Source: Gemmata massiliana
GTDB taxonomy: Bacteria; Planctomycetota; Planctomycetia; Gemmatales; Gemmataceae
Assembly (NCBI GenBank): GCA_000531095.1
Contig: HG799466.1
Location: forward strand, 600,661-664,660
DNA: 64,000 nucleotides
Direction: 5' to 3'
In this document: piece after piece, positions 51,527-59,345 of the stretch
Layout: each line of letters starts with the position of its first letter
Position numbering within the stretch: position 1 is the stretch's first letter
Program-made: the position numbers and the translations under genes
Notes under the pieces: model-generated
Database searches by the model: none
What the model was told of the DNA's origin: nothing
What the model saw: the letters and a program-made list of their open reading frames with translations, nothing else

Positions 51527-53161
51527 TCACGGTTTGACCGGGAGCGACTTCGGCAGCGTGGGAGGAACAGGGAAAGGCCGCGGACCGGGCGGAACTTCGA
51601 TCACCGGGGGCGGTACGAGTTCGGCCGGAACGGGCCGAGCAAGCGCGTTCGCGGGCGGTTGACCCAGTGACACCCAGAGCTGGATCTGGGCGCGGTTGTA
51701 ATCGACGATGGTGTCCAGATACTCGTACCGCGACCGGCCGAGTAACCGCAAGCTGTCGATCGCTTCGAGCGGCAACCCGGCGCCCGCCTTGATGCGCGTG
51801 AAGTCTTCGGAATACGCCTCGGTGCTCGCGCGCACGGCTTTCTCGGTCGCGTCGATCTGGAGGAACCGGGCGCCCACTCGCGCGTGCGATTCGGCCACCT
51901 GCGCCCGCACGAGGTTCACCGTTTCGAGTTCGCGCAACCGCATCTGCTTCACGCGGCTGTCCGCGGCACGCACGAGAGCGACGTTCCCGACCCCCAAGTT
52001 GCGGAACGTCCAGAACACCACCACGTCGAAATCCGCGCGACCGTCCAGGTTGCTGAAGCGCGGCGCGAGCTGCCCATTACTGCCCGTCACGCCGGGGGGC
52101 GTGCTCACCAGGTCGCTCCCGCCGCCGAATCCACCGGCACTGAAGCCGAGGATCACGTTCGGTGAGAATGGTAGTACTTTCGCGAGCGACAGCTCGTAGA
52201 GCATCTCGCGCACCTCGGACCGGCGCGCGGCGAGTTCCGGGCGCTGCATGAGCGCGACCGCGAGCAGGTCCGCGAGCGGTGTCGGGTCCGGGACGAGCGG
52301 CGCGGGCACGACCCAGCCGTCGACCGGTTTGAGTCGCGTGGACGGGTTAAGGTTGAGCAACTGGCACAGGCGCGCGGAACTGGTAAGGGTGTCGGCTTCG
52401 GCCTGCGTGAGATCCGCGTCGCGGCGCCGCAATTCCACCGCGGCGCGGTCGGCGTCGGCCTTCCGCCCCTGCCCCGACTTGGCGTAGGCGTCCGTGATCC
52501 GGGCGAGTTCCGCGCCCTCGGTCCGGTTCTTCACCGCGATCGCCCGGCGCCCCTCGGCCCGGAGCAGATCGAGATACGCGGAGTAAACCCGCAGGAGCAC
52601 GTCGTTGCGCACGGCGTCGGCGACCGCGTTCGCCGTCGTGACGCGCTGGCGCGAGGCGAGGAACCCGTACCAGCTCGTACCGATGTTCAGGTTGTAGTTG
52701 AGGCCGGGAATGTTGACCGTGCCGGAGCCGATCGCGTTCGCACCGAGCCCGAGGTAAAGCGAATCGCGGTCCACACGCAACATGCTCCCGGTGGACTGCT
52801 GGAGTGTTCCACGGTGGGAGTCGTAGTTGGTCCCGACGTTGAGGTTCGGAAGGATTTGGGCCGCCGCAAGTTGGCGGGCGGCCGTGACTTCGGCGATCCG
52901 CTGGCGCGCGAGCAGCAATTCTGGATTCTCGGCACCCGCGAGCCGCAGCGCGCTCGCGAGGTCGATCGGCACTTCGCCGGGCGCGAGGATCGTTCCCGGG
53001 GGCGGATCGATCGCGGGCTTGGGTTGAGCACCTTTATCCGCCGGCCCGTCCTTTTTGGGCGGTTGATCGCTCTTGGGGGGCTGAGCCACTACGGTCGTCG
53101 CGAGCGCGGTTCCGAGAACGCCGCTCGCGAGCCGTACCCATACCCGGCGCGTCGTGCGCAT
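51527..53161 (-). CDS. TolC-family outer membrane efflux protein
   Basis: ATG 53161 (MRTTRRVWVRLASGVLG) follows GGAGG. The 544-residue protein has a Sec signal peptide ending near VVAQ, without a lipobox Cys, unlike its neighbour. A Lys/Pro-rich linker follows, then the TolC core (IDLASALRLAGAENPELLLA; ARLCQLLNLNPSTRL; ATEKAVRASTEAYSEDFTRI). The C-terminus is a Pro-rich tail. Its 37-base distance from the second TolC gene indicates one operon. The sigma-HlyD fusion gene at 54619 supplies a matching type of periplasmic adaptor, which suggests but does not prove that they work together. Confidence 0.9.
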   Translation of the reverse strand: MRTTRRVWVRLASGVLGTALATTVVAQPPKSDQPPKKDGPADKGAQPKPAIDPPPGTILAPGEVPIDLASALRLAGAENPELLLARQRIAEVTAARQLAAAQILPNLNVGTNYDSHRGTLQQSTGSMLRVDRDSLYLGLGANAIGSGTVNIPGLNYNLNIGTSWYGFLASRQRVTTANAVADAVRNDVLLRVYSAYLDLLRAEGRRAIAVKNRTEGAELARITDAYAKSGQGRKADADRAAVELRRRDADLTQAEADTLTSSARLCQLLNLNPSTRLKPVDGWVVPAPLVPDPTPLADLLAVALMQRPELAARRSEVREMLYELSLAKVLPFSPNVILGFSAGGFGGGSDLVSTPPGVTGSNGQLAPRFSNLDGRADFDVVVFWTFRNLGVGNVALVRAADSRVKQMRLRELETVNLVRAQVAESHARVGARFLQIDATEKAVRASTEAYSEDFTRIKAGAGLPLEAIDSLRLLGRSRYEYLDTIVDYNRAQIQLWVSLGQPPANALARPVPAELVPPPVIEVPPGPRPFPVPPTLPKSLPVKP

Positions 53162-53508
53162 GGTCCCCTCCGACAATTGGAACGCCGTCCCGCACCCGGC
53201 TCTGGCCGAATGTGAGTCCGAACTAGGGATCTGATCGAACTCGCGCGGGTGGTAAGATTAGTCGATTCGAGAGGTGGCAAGAGATTCATCGGATGCGCGG
53301 GGAGCGGAGATCAGTTTCTCGGCGCAGGATGGCGAATTTTCCCTCCACGCGGTGCGCAATTGCCCATGCGAAACGAGATGTGACCGTTTTCTGGCACGCG
53401 CCGGCGGGCCGTGAGGCGTCACCCACGTTGGTGAAGGAGTTGGGAGAGGTGAGAGTTGTGATTCGGAGAGGTACTTCAACTGACAGCACTGCGATCGGCT
53501 ATCACGAA
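53162..53508. other. Intergenic region upstream of the TolC operon
   Basis: About 350 bases holding the likely promoter of the TolC pair. The short frames crossing it do not look like genes. I see no clear repeats. Confidence 0.45.
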
Positions 53509-54405
53509 TCACTTCTTGCGGAAACTGAGCGCCGCGGCCTCGGTTAGCGCTAAATCCGCCTCGTGCCCCGGATCAACGTCTTGACTGGCGACCTGGATGT
53601 ACCGGCCCTCGTGCTTGGCAACGTAAATGAATCCGCGCATGGCTTTGCCGGTTCTGGAGTCGGTCCCGGACCACCGTACCCGGTGCATCGTCAGCCCGTT
53701 TACCGTGAACTTCTCGGCCGGCGACTGTTCCCAGTTCGTCCGCCGCTGTTCGATGCCGCGCAGCATGGTACTGAGGAATTCCTCAACGGACTTGTCTCCC
53801 GCTCCCGGGGGTGGAGTGGCCACCATCACCGTCAAACTCGCGGCCGTGCCGTCGGCTCGCCGCGCACCGGCCCATGCCCATGCCAGCATTCCCTCTGGGG
53901 GTTGGGCCGCCAATGCGGTGTAACCGACTGGCGGCCGGATTTGATAGCTGGACACATCTGAATAGGCTGCGAGTTGGCTCTCCAATTTCGGGTCCGGTGC
54001 CGCAACCGGAGCGCTGACGCCCCCGGCAGAGTCCGGGCGCGCTGGCGACGGCGAAGCGGAACGGATCTCGGCGACCGGTTTATTGTCCCTGATACCGAAC
54101 CAGTACACCGCCCCAGCGCCCAGTCCCAAAACAAGCACACCGACACCAACCAGAAGGAGCACGGGCGCACCGGACTTGGTCGGTTTCTGCTTCTTCAAGG
54201 AGCGGGCCGATTTCGGGTTCCGCTTCGGGCGGACGGGTTCGTCGTCTTGTTCGTCATCGGGTTCGTCGACGACTTCAAATGCCGGCTCGGTTGCCGGGAC
54301 CGGAATCCGCCCCTGGCACTTCGGACAGCGAACGACCTTTCCGGCCGCGGCATCGGGCGCTTTGATCCGGGCCTCGCAACCCGGGCACGAAATTGGAATG
54401 GGCAT
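53509..54405 (-). CDS. Zinc-ribbon, single-pass membrane protein
   Basis: ATG 54405 begins MPIPISCPGCEARIKAPD and is the natural start; the upstream frame is not protein-like. The 298-residue product has an N-terminal zinc ribbon (CPGC...CPKC, residues 7-30) like the MJ0042 type common in Gemmata. An acidic then basic linker follows, with one membrane segment at about 83-105 (VLLLVGVGVLVLGLGAGAV). The outside domain of about 170 residues (SSYQIRPPVGYTALA, EQSPAEKFTVNGLTMHRV) is a fold I do not recognise, with spaced aromatic residues. Its function is unknown. It is transcribed away from the sigma-HlyD gene. Confidence 0.75.
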   Translation of the reverse strand: MPIPISCPGCEARIKAPDAAAGKVVRCPKCQGRIPVPATEPAFEVVDEPDDEQDDEPVRPKRNPKSARSLKKQKPTKSGAPVLLLVGVGVLVLGLGAGAVYWFGIRDNKPVAEIRSASPSPARPDSAGGVSAPVAAPDPKLESQLAAYSDVSSYQIRPPVGYTALAAQPPEGMLAWAWAGARRADGTAASLTVMVATPPPGAGDKSVEEFLSTMLRGIEQRRTNWEQSPAEKFTVNGLTMHRVRWSGTDSRTGKAMRGFIYVAKHEGRYIQVASQDVDPGHEADLALTEAAALSFRKK

Positions 54406-54618
54406 CTGGTTCTCTGGAGGTGAGAAAAACGGAACACTTCGAGCTTTTTTAGCGAGGACCGACCGCCCCGCCACAACGCGGTTCGCGTGGCACGTTCGCC
54501 ACAACATTTGGGAAACCGTCGGCTCCGGAATTCTCCAAACTTTACGGCCGCGCAGAAAAAGATGGAGAACTCGTGCCCGTCCGTGGCTCTACTACGGTGA
54601 AGACCCCGAGGACACCCT

Positions 54619-56745
54619 GTGAACCACGGACCGCGCCGATTACCCCGAATCCCGGCTCTCAGCCCGACCGGTCCACCGGTCGACGCGGACCTGCTCGCGC
54701 GGTTCATCAGCACGGGCGACGAGGTCGCGTTCGAGCTACTCGTCCGCCGGCACGCACCGATGGTCCTCGCGGTCTGCCGCCGCGTGCTCACGGACCCGAA
54801 CGACGCCGACGATGCGTTCCAGGCCACGTTCCTGGTGCTCGCGCGCAAGGCGGCCTCGGTTGCGCGGGCGGAAGTGCTCGCAGGGTGGCTCTACCGGATC
54901 GCGTACCGGGCCGCGGTTCGGGTCCGTTCGGACCGACTCCGCCGCGCGACGCACACGGACGCGAACCCCGACCTTCTCCCCGCCCCATCAACTGACCCGA
55001 ACGCGCAAGAACTGGAGCGCGTGCTGGACGAAGAAGTCGCGAAGTTACCGGAGCGGCACCGGGTCGCGTTCGTCCTCTGCTGTTTGGAAGGTAAAACCGG
55101 CGAAGAAGCGGGGCGCCTGATCGGGTGCCCGCCCGGAACCGTCTCCTCGCGATTGACACGCGCACGCGAGCGCCTCCGGGAGCGCCTGACCCACCGGGGG
55201 TTCGCTCCGGCACTCGTCGTCACCGTGCTGAGTGCGTGCGCCGAAAGCGCGGCGACCGTGTCCGCACTGACCGCACTCATTGATTCCACCGTTCACGCTG
55301 CGCCCGGTTTCGCAACCCGGCGCCCAACAGCCCCGCTCACCGCTCGACCCGCCACGATCGCGGAAGGAGTGATCCGAACCATGAACGCGACCAAGCTCAA
55401 ATCCCTCGCTCTCTTGTTTGCCCTGGGTCTTCTCGCGGTCGGCGGCGTGTTCGCCGCACCGAACGCGGACCCCAAAGAAGAACCGAATCAACCACCGAAG
55501 GCGAAAGTTGAGGGCGCGCAGAAAACCCCGGCCGCTCCCGTTGTTCGGGTCGTTCAACCGCAACGCGGTGGACTAGACCGAATCTCCAGGCGCACCGGCA
55601 GCGTCGAACCGCTCCAACAAGCCGATTTGTTCGCCGCGACCGCGGGAACGTTGAAGAGGGTCAACGTGAACCTCGGCGATCACGTCAAACGTGGTCAGCT
55701 CCTGGCCGAGATCGACGCGCCGGCGCTCGTTTTGGAAGAGCGCCGGGCGCAGATCGATATTGAACAGGCGAAAAGTTTACTCCACGAAGCCGAAGCCGGC
55801 CTCCCCGCTGCCAGAGCAGTAATCAACACCGCCAAGCTCGTCGTGAAACAGCGCGAAACCGAAGAAGCCGGAGCCAAAGCTGCCCTCGTTATCTGGAAGA
55901 AAAAGTATGAGATGACCGTCAAAATTTCAGGGCCCATTACATCGGACGCTTCTGATGCCGAACTGCGCTTGCGTACAGCCGAAGCCCAATTTGAAGGTGC
56001 GACGGTAGCCGTTGAAAGCGCGAAAAGTGACATCACCGTGAAGCAGAGCAAGCTGCTTCAAGCCGAAGCCAATGTGGGTGCCGCTAAAACCACCATCGAA
56101 GCCGCCCACCTCGCACTGGAAAAAGCCAGGTTCGCATTGGCTCAAACCAAAATCGTGGCCCCGTTCGACGGGGTCGTGACCCGACAGAATGCCTCCACTG
56201 GCGACCACGTGCGCCTCAGTGAACGAGATGCCGACCGAGCATTGTTTACCATCACGCGCGTGGACCGCGTGCGGCTCGTGACAGCGATCCCCGAATCGGA
56301 AGTGGCTCGCGCTACAGTGGGTGTCGTTGCGGTTGTCACGTTTCCCTCGCGGCCCGGGGTACGCATCAGCGAAAAGATCTCGCGGATCGGGTTCGCGGTT
56401 GATCCGAAGACGGCGACGATGCGCGTCGAGGTCGATGTCCCGGCTGCGACCAACGACATCCGACCGGGCATGTTCGGTGAGGTCACGCTGACCCTCGGGA
56501 AAGGGCCGGCGGACGCGCTGCGCGTGCCACTCAGCGCGATTACCGATGGGCCGAAGGAACGGCCCGAAGTTTCACACGGTGTGTACGTGTACCGTGATGG
56601 CAAAGCTCGGCTCACCTTCGTAAAGGTCAGCCAACACAACGAGAAAGAAGTCGAGATCGCATCCGGTCTGACAGCAGACGATCTCGTCGTGGTCGATCCC
56701 AAGGGGTTGGGGTCAAAGCCTGAAGTTGCGGTTCAGCTCGAGTGA
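54619..56745 (+). CDS. ECF sigma factor fused to an HlyD/MFP periplasmic adaptor
   Basis: The 708-residue protein starts at GTG 54619. Sigma region 2 is at about 20-105 (DADLLARFISTGDEVAF; DADDAFQATFLVLARKA; GWLYRIAYRAAVRVR). Region 4 is at about 130-195 (LPERHRVAFVLCCLEGKTGE; PPGTVSSRLTRARERLRE). A hydrophobic segment follows at 259-280. From about 305 it is a membrane-fusion protein: lipoyl half (AGTLKRVNVNLGDHVKRGQL), long coiled coil (about 355-500), second half (IVAPFDGVVTRQNASTGDHV), beta-barrel and membrane-proximal domain. Adaptors of this kind link inner-membrane pumps to TolC-type ducts, two of which are encoded nearby. The coiled-coil part has lower GC than the rest. Residue 255 is an in-frame Met with its own ribosome binding site. 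Confidence 0.9.
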   Translation: MNHGPRRLPRIPALSPTGPPVDADLLARFISTGDEVAFELLVRRHAPMVLAVCRRVLTDPNDADDAFQATFLVLARKAASVARAEVLAGWLYRIAYRAAVRVRSDRLRRATHTDANPDLLPAPSTDPNAQELERVLDEEVAKLPERHRVAFVLCCLEGKTGEEAGRLIGCPPGTVSSRLTRARERLRERLTHRGFAPALVVTVLSACAESAATVSALTALIDSTVHAAPGFATRRPTAPLTARPATIAEGVIRTMNATKLKSLALLFALGLLAVGGVFAAPNADPKEEPNQPPKAKVEGAQKTPAAPVVRVVQPQRGGLDRISRRTGSVEPLQQADLFAATAGTLKRVNVNLGDHVKRGQLLAEIDAPALVLEERRAQIDIEQAKSLLHEAEAGLPAARAVINTAKLVVKQRETEEAGAKAALVIWKKKYEMTVKISGPITSDASDAELRLRTAEAQFEGATVAVESAKSDITVKQSKLLQAEANVGAAKTTIEAAHLALEKARFALAQTKIVAPFDGVVTRQNASTGDHVRLSERDADRALFTITRVDRVRLVTAIPESEVARATVGVVAVVTFPSRPGVRISEKISRIGFAVDPKTATMRVEVDVPAATNDIRPGMFGEVTLTLGKGPADALRVPLSAITDGPKERPEVSHGVYVYRDGKARLTFVKVSQHNEKEVEIASGLTADDLVVVDPKGLGSKPEVAVQLE
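55362..55383 (+). promoter_or_regulatory. Internal Shine-Dalgarno and in-frame ATG in the sigma-HlyD gene
   Basis: GGAAGGAG at 55362-55369 precedes ATG 55381 by 11 bases. This ATG is codon 255 and opens MNATKLKSLALLFALGLLAV, a good signal peptide ending GVFA-AP. A product from here would be a normal exported adaptor without the sigma part. The arrangement copies that in the first sigma fusion at 2247-2263. Confidence 0.6.
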
Positions 56746-56986
56746 AGTTCCCAACAGTTGATGGGCAGCGGGAAAGTGGTGTACCCTCTGAATCAAAGGA
56801 CGATTACCGACCAAAAGTGGTCCGTCGCCGGGGGCGCGGGCCGGCGCGAACCCGTTGCCCCCGGAAGAAGGGCGTTCCTCGCAGGCAGTGCTGAACCCTC
56901 TCCCGGTTCGGGCCGCCTGCCCCCCCCGAAAAGGAGAACCGCCGCCCTTGGCCTCGGCCCGGGGCCTCGAAGCGGAGCGCGACATC
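56746..56986. other. Intergenic sequence, nothing recognised
   Basis: GC-rich sequence after the sigma-HlyD gene with an 8-C run near 56920. It may belong to the decayed region that follows. No gene is supported. Confidence 0.4.
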
Positions 56987-57088
56987 CTAAAGCGGAAGCC
57001 TGCCCTGCGTGTGGAGCCGCTCGACCTCCTCGACGGTGAGCGCGCGACGGAGGAGGAGGAACTCGTCGATGCACCCGGTGAAGTTCGC
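56987..57088 (-). pseudogene. C-terminal tail of a LamG-like domain
   Basis: On the minus strand 33 codons read ANFTGCIDEFLLLRRALT and then VEEVERLHTQGRLPL before TAG. This matches the closing motif of LamG/concanavalin-A-like domains (F-G-x-IDE...RALT-x-EEV). The reading upstream is in another frame (TLNGTT), so at least one base is missing or extra near 57088. Only the tail survives; the rest of the gene is absent. Confidence 0.5.
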
Positions 57089-57114
57089 GTGGTGCCGTTG
57101 AGGGTACCTTCAGC

Positions 57115-57430
57115 GGTGGAAGCGCGTTCGGCCGCGTTGAGCGTACTATCGAGCCGCGCTGCGCGGTACGCCGATGCGGGTCAGGTTATCGACCTGGTCC
57201 TTCATGAGCGCGATGAGCGGTGAAATCACGACCGTGAGCCCCCCGCGAACGACCGCCGGCGCCTGAAAGCAGAGCGATTTTCCGCCGCCCGTGGGCATGA
57301 CGACGAGCGAATCGCGCCCGGCGAGTGACGCGCGGATGGCCTGTTCCTGAATCGGGCGGAGCGACGAGAACCCCCAGTGCTTAGCGACTGCGACGAACAA
57401 TGCGGGCGGCAGTGGAGCGGGGGCAGGCAC
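57115..57430 (-). pseudogene. recQ: N-terminal fragment of RecQ helicase
   Basis: From GTG 57430 the minus strand encodes [20 protein letters not shown] (Q-motif region), [14 protein letters not shown] (Walker A) and [17 protein letters not shown] (motif Ia): the first 90 or so residues of a RecQ DNA helicase. A stop occurs at 57146. Dropping one base near 57160 continues with [12 protein letters not shown], as RecQ normally does. About 10 codons later the similarity ends and the LamG tail begins. The DEAH box, helicase motifs and HRDC part are missing, so this is a remnant and cannot unwind DNA. Confidence 0.8.
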
Positions 57431-57681
57431 GATGAACCTCGGAAGGCGCGGGGGCGCGAGCGCAAATAAACATCCGTACCCTACCCCAGAGGCGGGGCTC
57501 GCGTCTACCCCAGCCGGAAAAGAACGGTTCGGCGAGCGGCGGTCCGGGTGCGCTGCGGTGCGGCCAACCAAAGTTCTAACGCCGCGAGGGGAAGGGCCGC
57601 TACCCCTGAGAATCACTTCAAACGGGGCCGGATCGTTGAAATTGCCGGTCGGCGGGAGTAGAATGACTGGGCAAATCGCCA

Positions 57682-57732
57682 CACGCCGGGACGACCCGAC
57701 GTTTTCCAACTCTTCGGTAGGGACGACCCACC
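57682..57732 (+). promoter_or_regulatory. Guanidine-II (mini-ykkC) riboswitch
   Basis: Two hairpins with the diagnostic ACGR loop lie in tandem: GGG-ACGA-CCC at 57688-57697 (stem extended by C87-G98 and, past a mismatch, ACG/CGT) and GGG-ACGA-CCC at 57720-57729 (extended by GGU/ACC with one bulge). They are 22 bases apart, within the family's usual spacing. Downstream, TAACGC (57735-57740) and GCGTTA (57748-57753) can form a stem that holds the AAAGG ribosome binding site in its loop. The gene that follows is a Gdx/SugE exporter, the expected target. Guanidinium would promote pairing of the two loops and raise expression. Confidence 0.88.
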
Positions 57733-57752
57733 ACTAACGCCAAAGGTGCGTT

Positions 57753-58070
57753 ATGGCTTGGGTATACCTTCTCATCGCAGCCATTTTTGAGATCTGCTGG
57801 GCCGTCGGCCTGAAATACACGCAGGGCTTCACGAAGCTCTGGCCGAGTGTACTGACCGTCACCGCGATGGCGGTGAGCTTCGCGTTCCTGTCACTGGCCG
57901 TTCGGACCATTCCGATCGGCACGGGGTACGTCGTCTGGACGGGCATCGGTGCCGTCGGAACGGCCATCCTCGGCATCATCCTGTTCAGTGAACCGATCAC
58001 CGCTTGGCGTGCTCTCTTTTTACTGCTCATCGTGAGCGGAGTCGTGGGGCTCAAATTCACCGCCCACTGA
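57753..58070 (+). CDS. sugE: Guanidinium exporter, SMR family (Gdx/SugE)
   Basis: This 105-residue protein has four membrane segments and the small multidrug resistance layout with the essential Glu13 (AIFEICWAVGLKYTQGFTKL). The GLKYTQGFTKLWPS segment and the closing VSGVVGLKFTAH are typical of the SugE/Gdx branch, which exports guanidinium in exchange for protons, rather than the EmrE branch. The mini-ykkC riboswitch directly upstream supports the substrate. It works as an antiparallel dimer in the inner membrane. The phosphatase-like gene starts 34 bases after its stop and may be co-transcribed. Confidence 0.93.
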   Translation: MAWVYLLIAAIFEICWAVGLKYTQGFTKLWPSVLTVTAMAVSFAFLSLAVRTIPIGTGYVVWTGIGAVGTAILGIILFSEPITAWRALFLLLIVSGVVGLKFTAH

Positions 58071-58104
58071 ACTCCACGAACTCACGTCGGGTTGGAGTAC
58101 GGAG

Positions 58105-58605
58105 ATGACGGACCAAACGGATGGTGCCAGTTTTGGCTGTAACTGGATCTCGCTCGGAAATGGGCGCCTCACGCTCTGGCACCGGCCCGGAGCGAGGGCC
58201 GTATCGCAGTTGAAGGCCTTTGGTTGCGACTGCATTCTGACCCTGCTGTCGCACCGGGAGGGAGCCCCCGCGGTCGGCAAACTGGCCGAACTCGCGGGCC
58301 TCGAATGGGTGTGGCTCCCACTTGAAAACGGACAGCCCCCGCGCGGGAGCGCTGCCGAATCCATCTTGTTGGCGTTGCCGGCTCTCGCCGAGCGCCTCAA
58401 CGCGGGGCGCTCGATTCTCGTCCACTGTTCGGCCGGTATTCACCGAACTGGGATGGTCGCGTATGCGCTGTTGCGCTGGTACGGTCACGACGAAGATCGC
58501 GCGTTGGCGATTATTGGCGAAATGAGAGCGCACACGGGGTCGGGTATCCAGCGGAAGCAAATCGACTGGGGGAATGAAACTGCCCCCCTTGGCTCCCGTG
58601 TGTGA
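58105..58605 (+). CDS. Dual-specificity/tyrosine phosphatase-like protein
   Basis: The 166-residue protein has the CX5R active site of cysteine phosphatases: VHCSAGIHRTGMVAYALL, with Cys108 and Arg114. The preceding part, LTLLSHREGAPAVGKLAEL and LEWVWLPLENGQPP, fits the variable loop region of DSP-type enzymes. No signal peptide is present. The usual general acid Asp in a WPD-type loop is not obvious; the acid may be the Glu in LENGQ. It follows the guanidinium exporter on the same strand, but a functional link is not apparent. Confidence 0.82.
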   Translation: MTDQTDGASFGCNWISLGNGRLTLWHRPGARAVSQLKAFGCDCILTLLSHREGAPAVGKLAELAGLEWVWLPLENGQPPRGSAAESILLALPALAERLNAGRSILVHCSAGIHRTGMVAYALLRWYGHDEDRALAIIGEMRAHTGSGIQRKQIDWGNETAPLGSRV

Positions 58606-58702
58606 GTGCTTCTTCCCATACTACCACGTTCGGATCGGGTAGAATAACAATCATCTTGTGTTCATCGGCAGCGGAGCCTCTCGGCAAACAGTGGAATTAC
58701 CC

Positions 58703-58963
58703 ATGCCTACTACCGAGCCGCACCGTAATCCGGAAGAGCTTGCACGCCTCGCCGCCGAAGTATTCGACCGCCGCGTGCGATCCTCCCTTCGACCCGAGGA
58801 CGATGGCAAGTTCGTTGCCGTTGATGTCGGGACTGGGGATTTCGAGATCGATGAAGACGACTACACCGCCGTCTCACGATTGCGCACCCGCAAACCGACG
58901 GCCGAAATTTGGTTGATGCGCGCCGGTCAAATGGCAGCCTACCGGATGGGACGCGGCCAATGA
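58703..58963 (+). CDS. Small protein preceding the aspartic protease gene
   Basis: From ATG 58703 (MPTTEPHRNPEELARLAAEV) the 86-residue protein is acidic in the middle (DDGKFVAVDVGTGDFEIDED) and basic at the end. Its TGA overlaps the next gene's ATG as ATGA, so the two are translationally coupled. The shape recalls small partners of clan AA protease genes in cyanobacteria and planctomycetes, sometimes treated as antitoxin-like, but I cannot assign a function. Confidence 0.7.
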   Translation: MPTTEPHRNPEELARLAAEVFDRRVRSSLRPEDDGKFVAVDVGTGDFEIDEDDYTAVSRLRTRKPTAEIWLMRAGQMAAYRMGRGQ

Positions 58964-59328
58964 TCTGGGGTGTGGTGAACGCGCGCCGCGAAGCCGTCGT
59001 TACGCTCTGCCTGCGCGGGCCAGGCGGGGCGGAGATAAGTGTCGATGCCGTGGTCGATTCGGGGTTCAGCGGGTCACTCACGTTGCGGCCGGCAACGGTC
59101 ACAACGTGAGTGACCCGCCAATCGGGTGGCAGCGCGATATTCGCCGATGGGTCGTCCCACTCGTTCGATATCTTCGCGGCAGAGGTCGAGTGGGACGGGA
59201 ACTGGCGAACCATACTCGTGTCGGCCGTGGGCACCGAAACCCTAATGGGAATGGGGCTTTTGGTCGGACACGAGTTGCGAATCGAAGTCGTACCGGGCGG
59301 CGAAGTGGAGATCAACCCACTACCCTGA
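58960..59328 (+). pseudogene. Clan AA (retropepsin-like) aspartic protease interrupted by TGA
   Basis: ATG 58960 opens MIWGVVNARREAVVTL, then DAVVDSGFSGSLTL with the catalytic DSG, and stops at TGA 59107. The same frame continues at once as VTRQSGGSAIFADGSSHSFD and then GMGLLVGHELRIEVVPGG, the rest of the known single-domain family of about 120 residues. There is no frame change, only a stop. GTG 59110 could restart translation, but the fragment would lack the catalytic Asp. The stop lies in one arm of a perfect 17-bp inverted repeat. Either the gene is dead or a local rearrangement made the stop. Confidence 0.82.
59069..59118. repeat. 17-bp perfect inverted repeat inside the protease gene
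   Basis: GCGGGTCACTCACGTTG (59069-59085) and CAACGTGAGTGACCCGC (59102-59118) are exact inverse copies with a 16-base loop. The loop contains a smaller competing palindrome, GTTGC..GCAAC. The second arm includes the TGA (59107-59109) that ends the reading frame. The first arm encodes normal family sequence (SGSLTL), so the second arm is probably the altered copy. Confidence 0.85.
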
Positions 59329-59345
59329 AGTTCGTCGGCGCCTCA

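Noticed and set aside
57461-57660. Extension of the recQ fragment upstream to 57709
   Set aside because: The added residues are non-helicase and overlap the riboswitch region; similarity to RecQ begins only after GTG 57430.
59107-59109. TGA read as selenocysteine in the aspartic protease
   Set aside because: The position is not catalytic in the family, no Sec insertion context is evident, and the inverted repeat gives a simpler origin.
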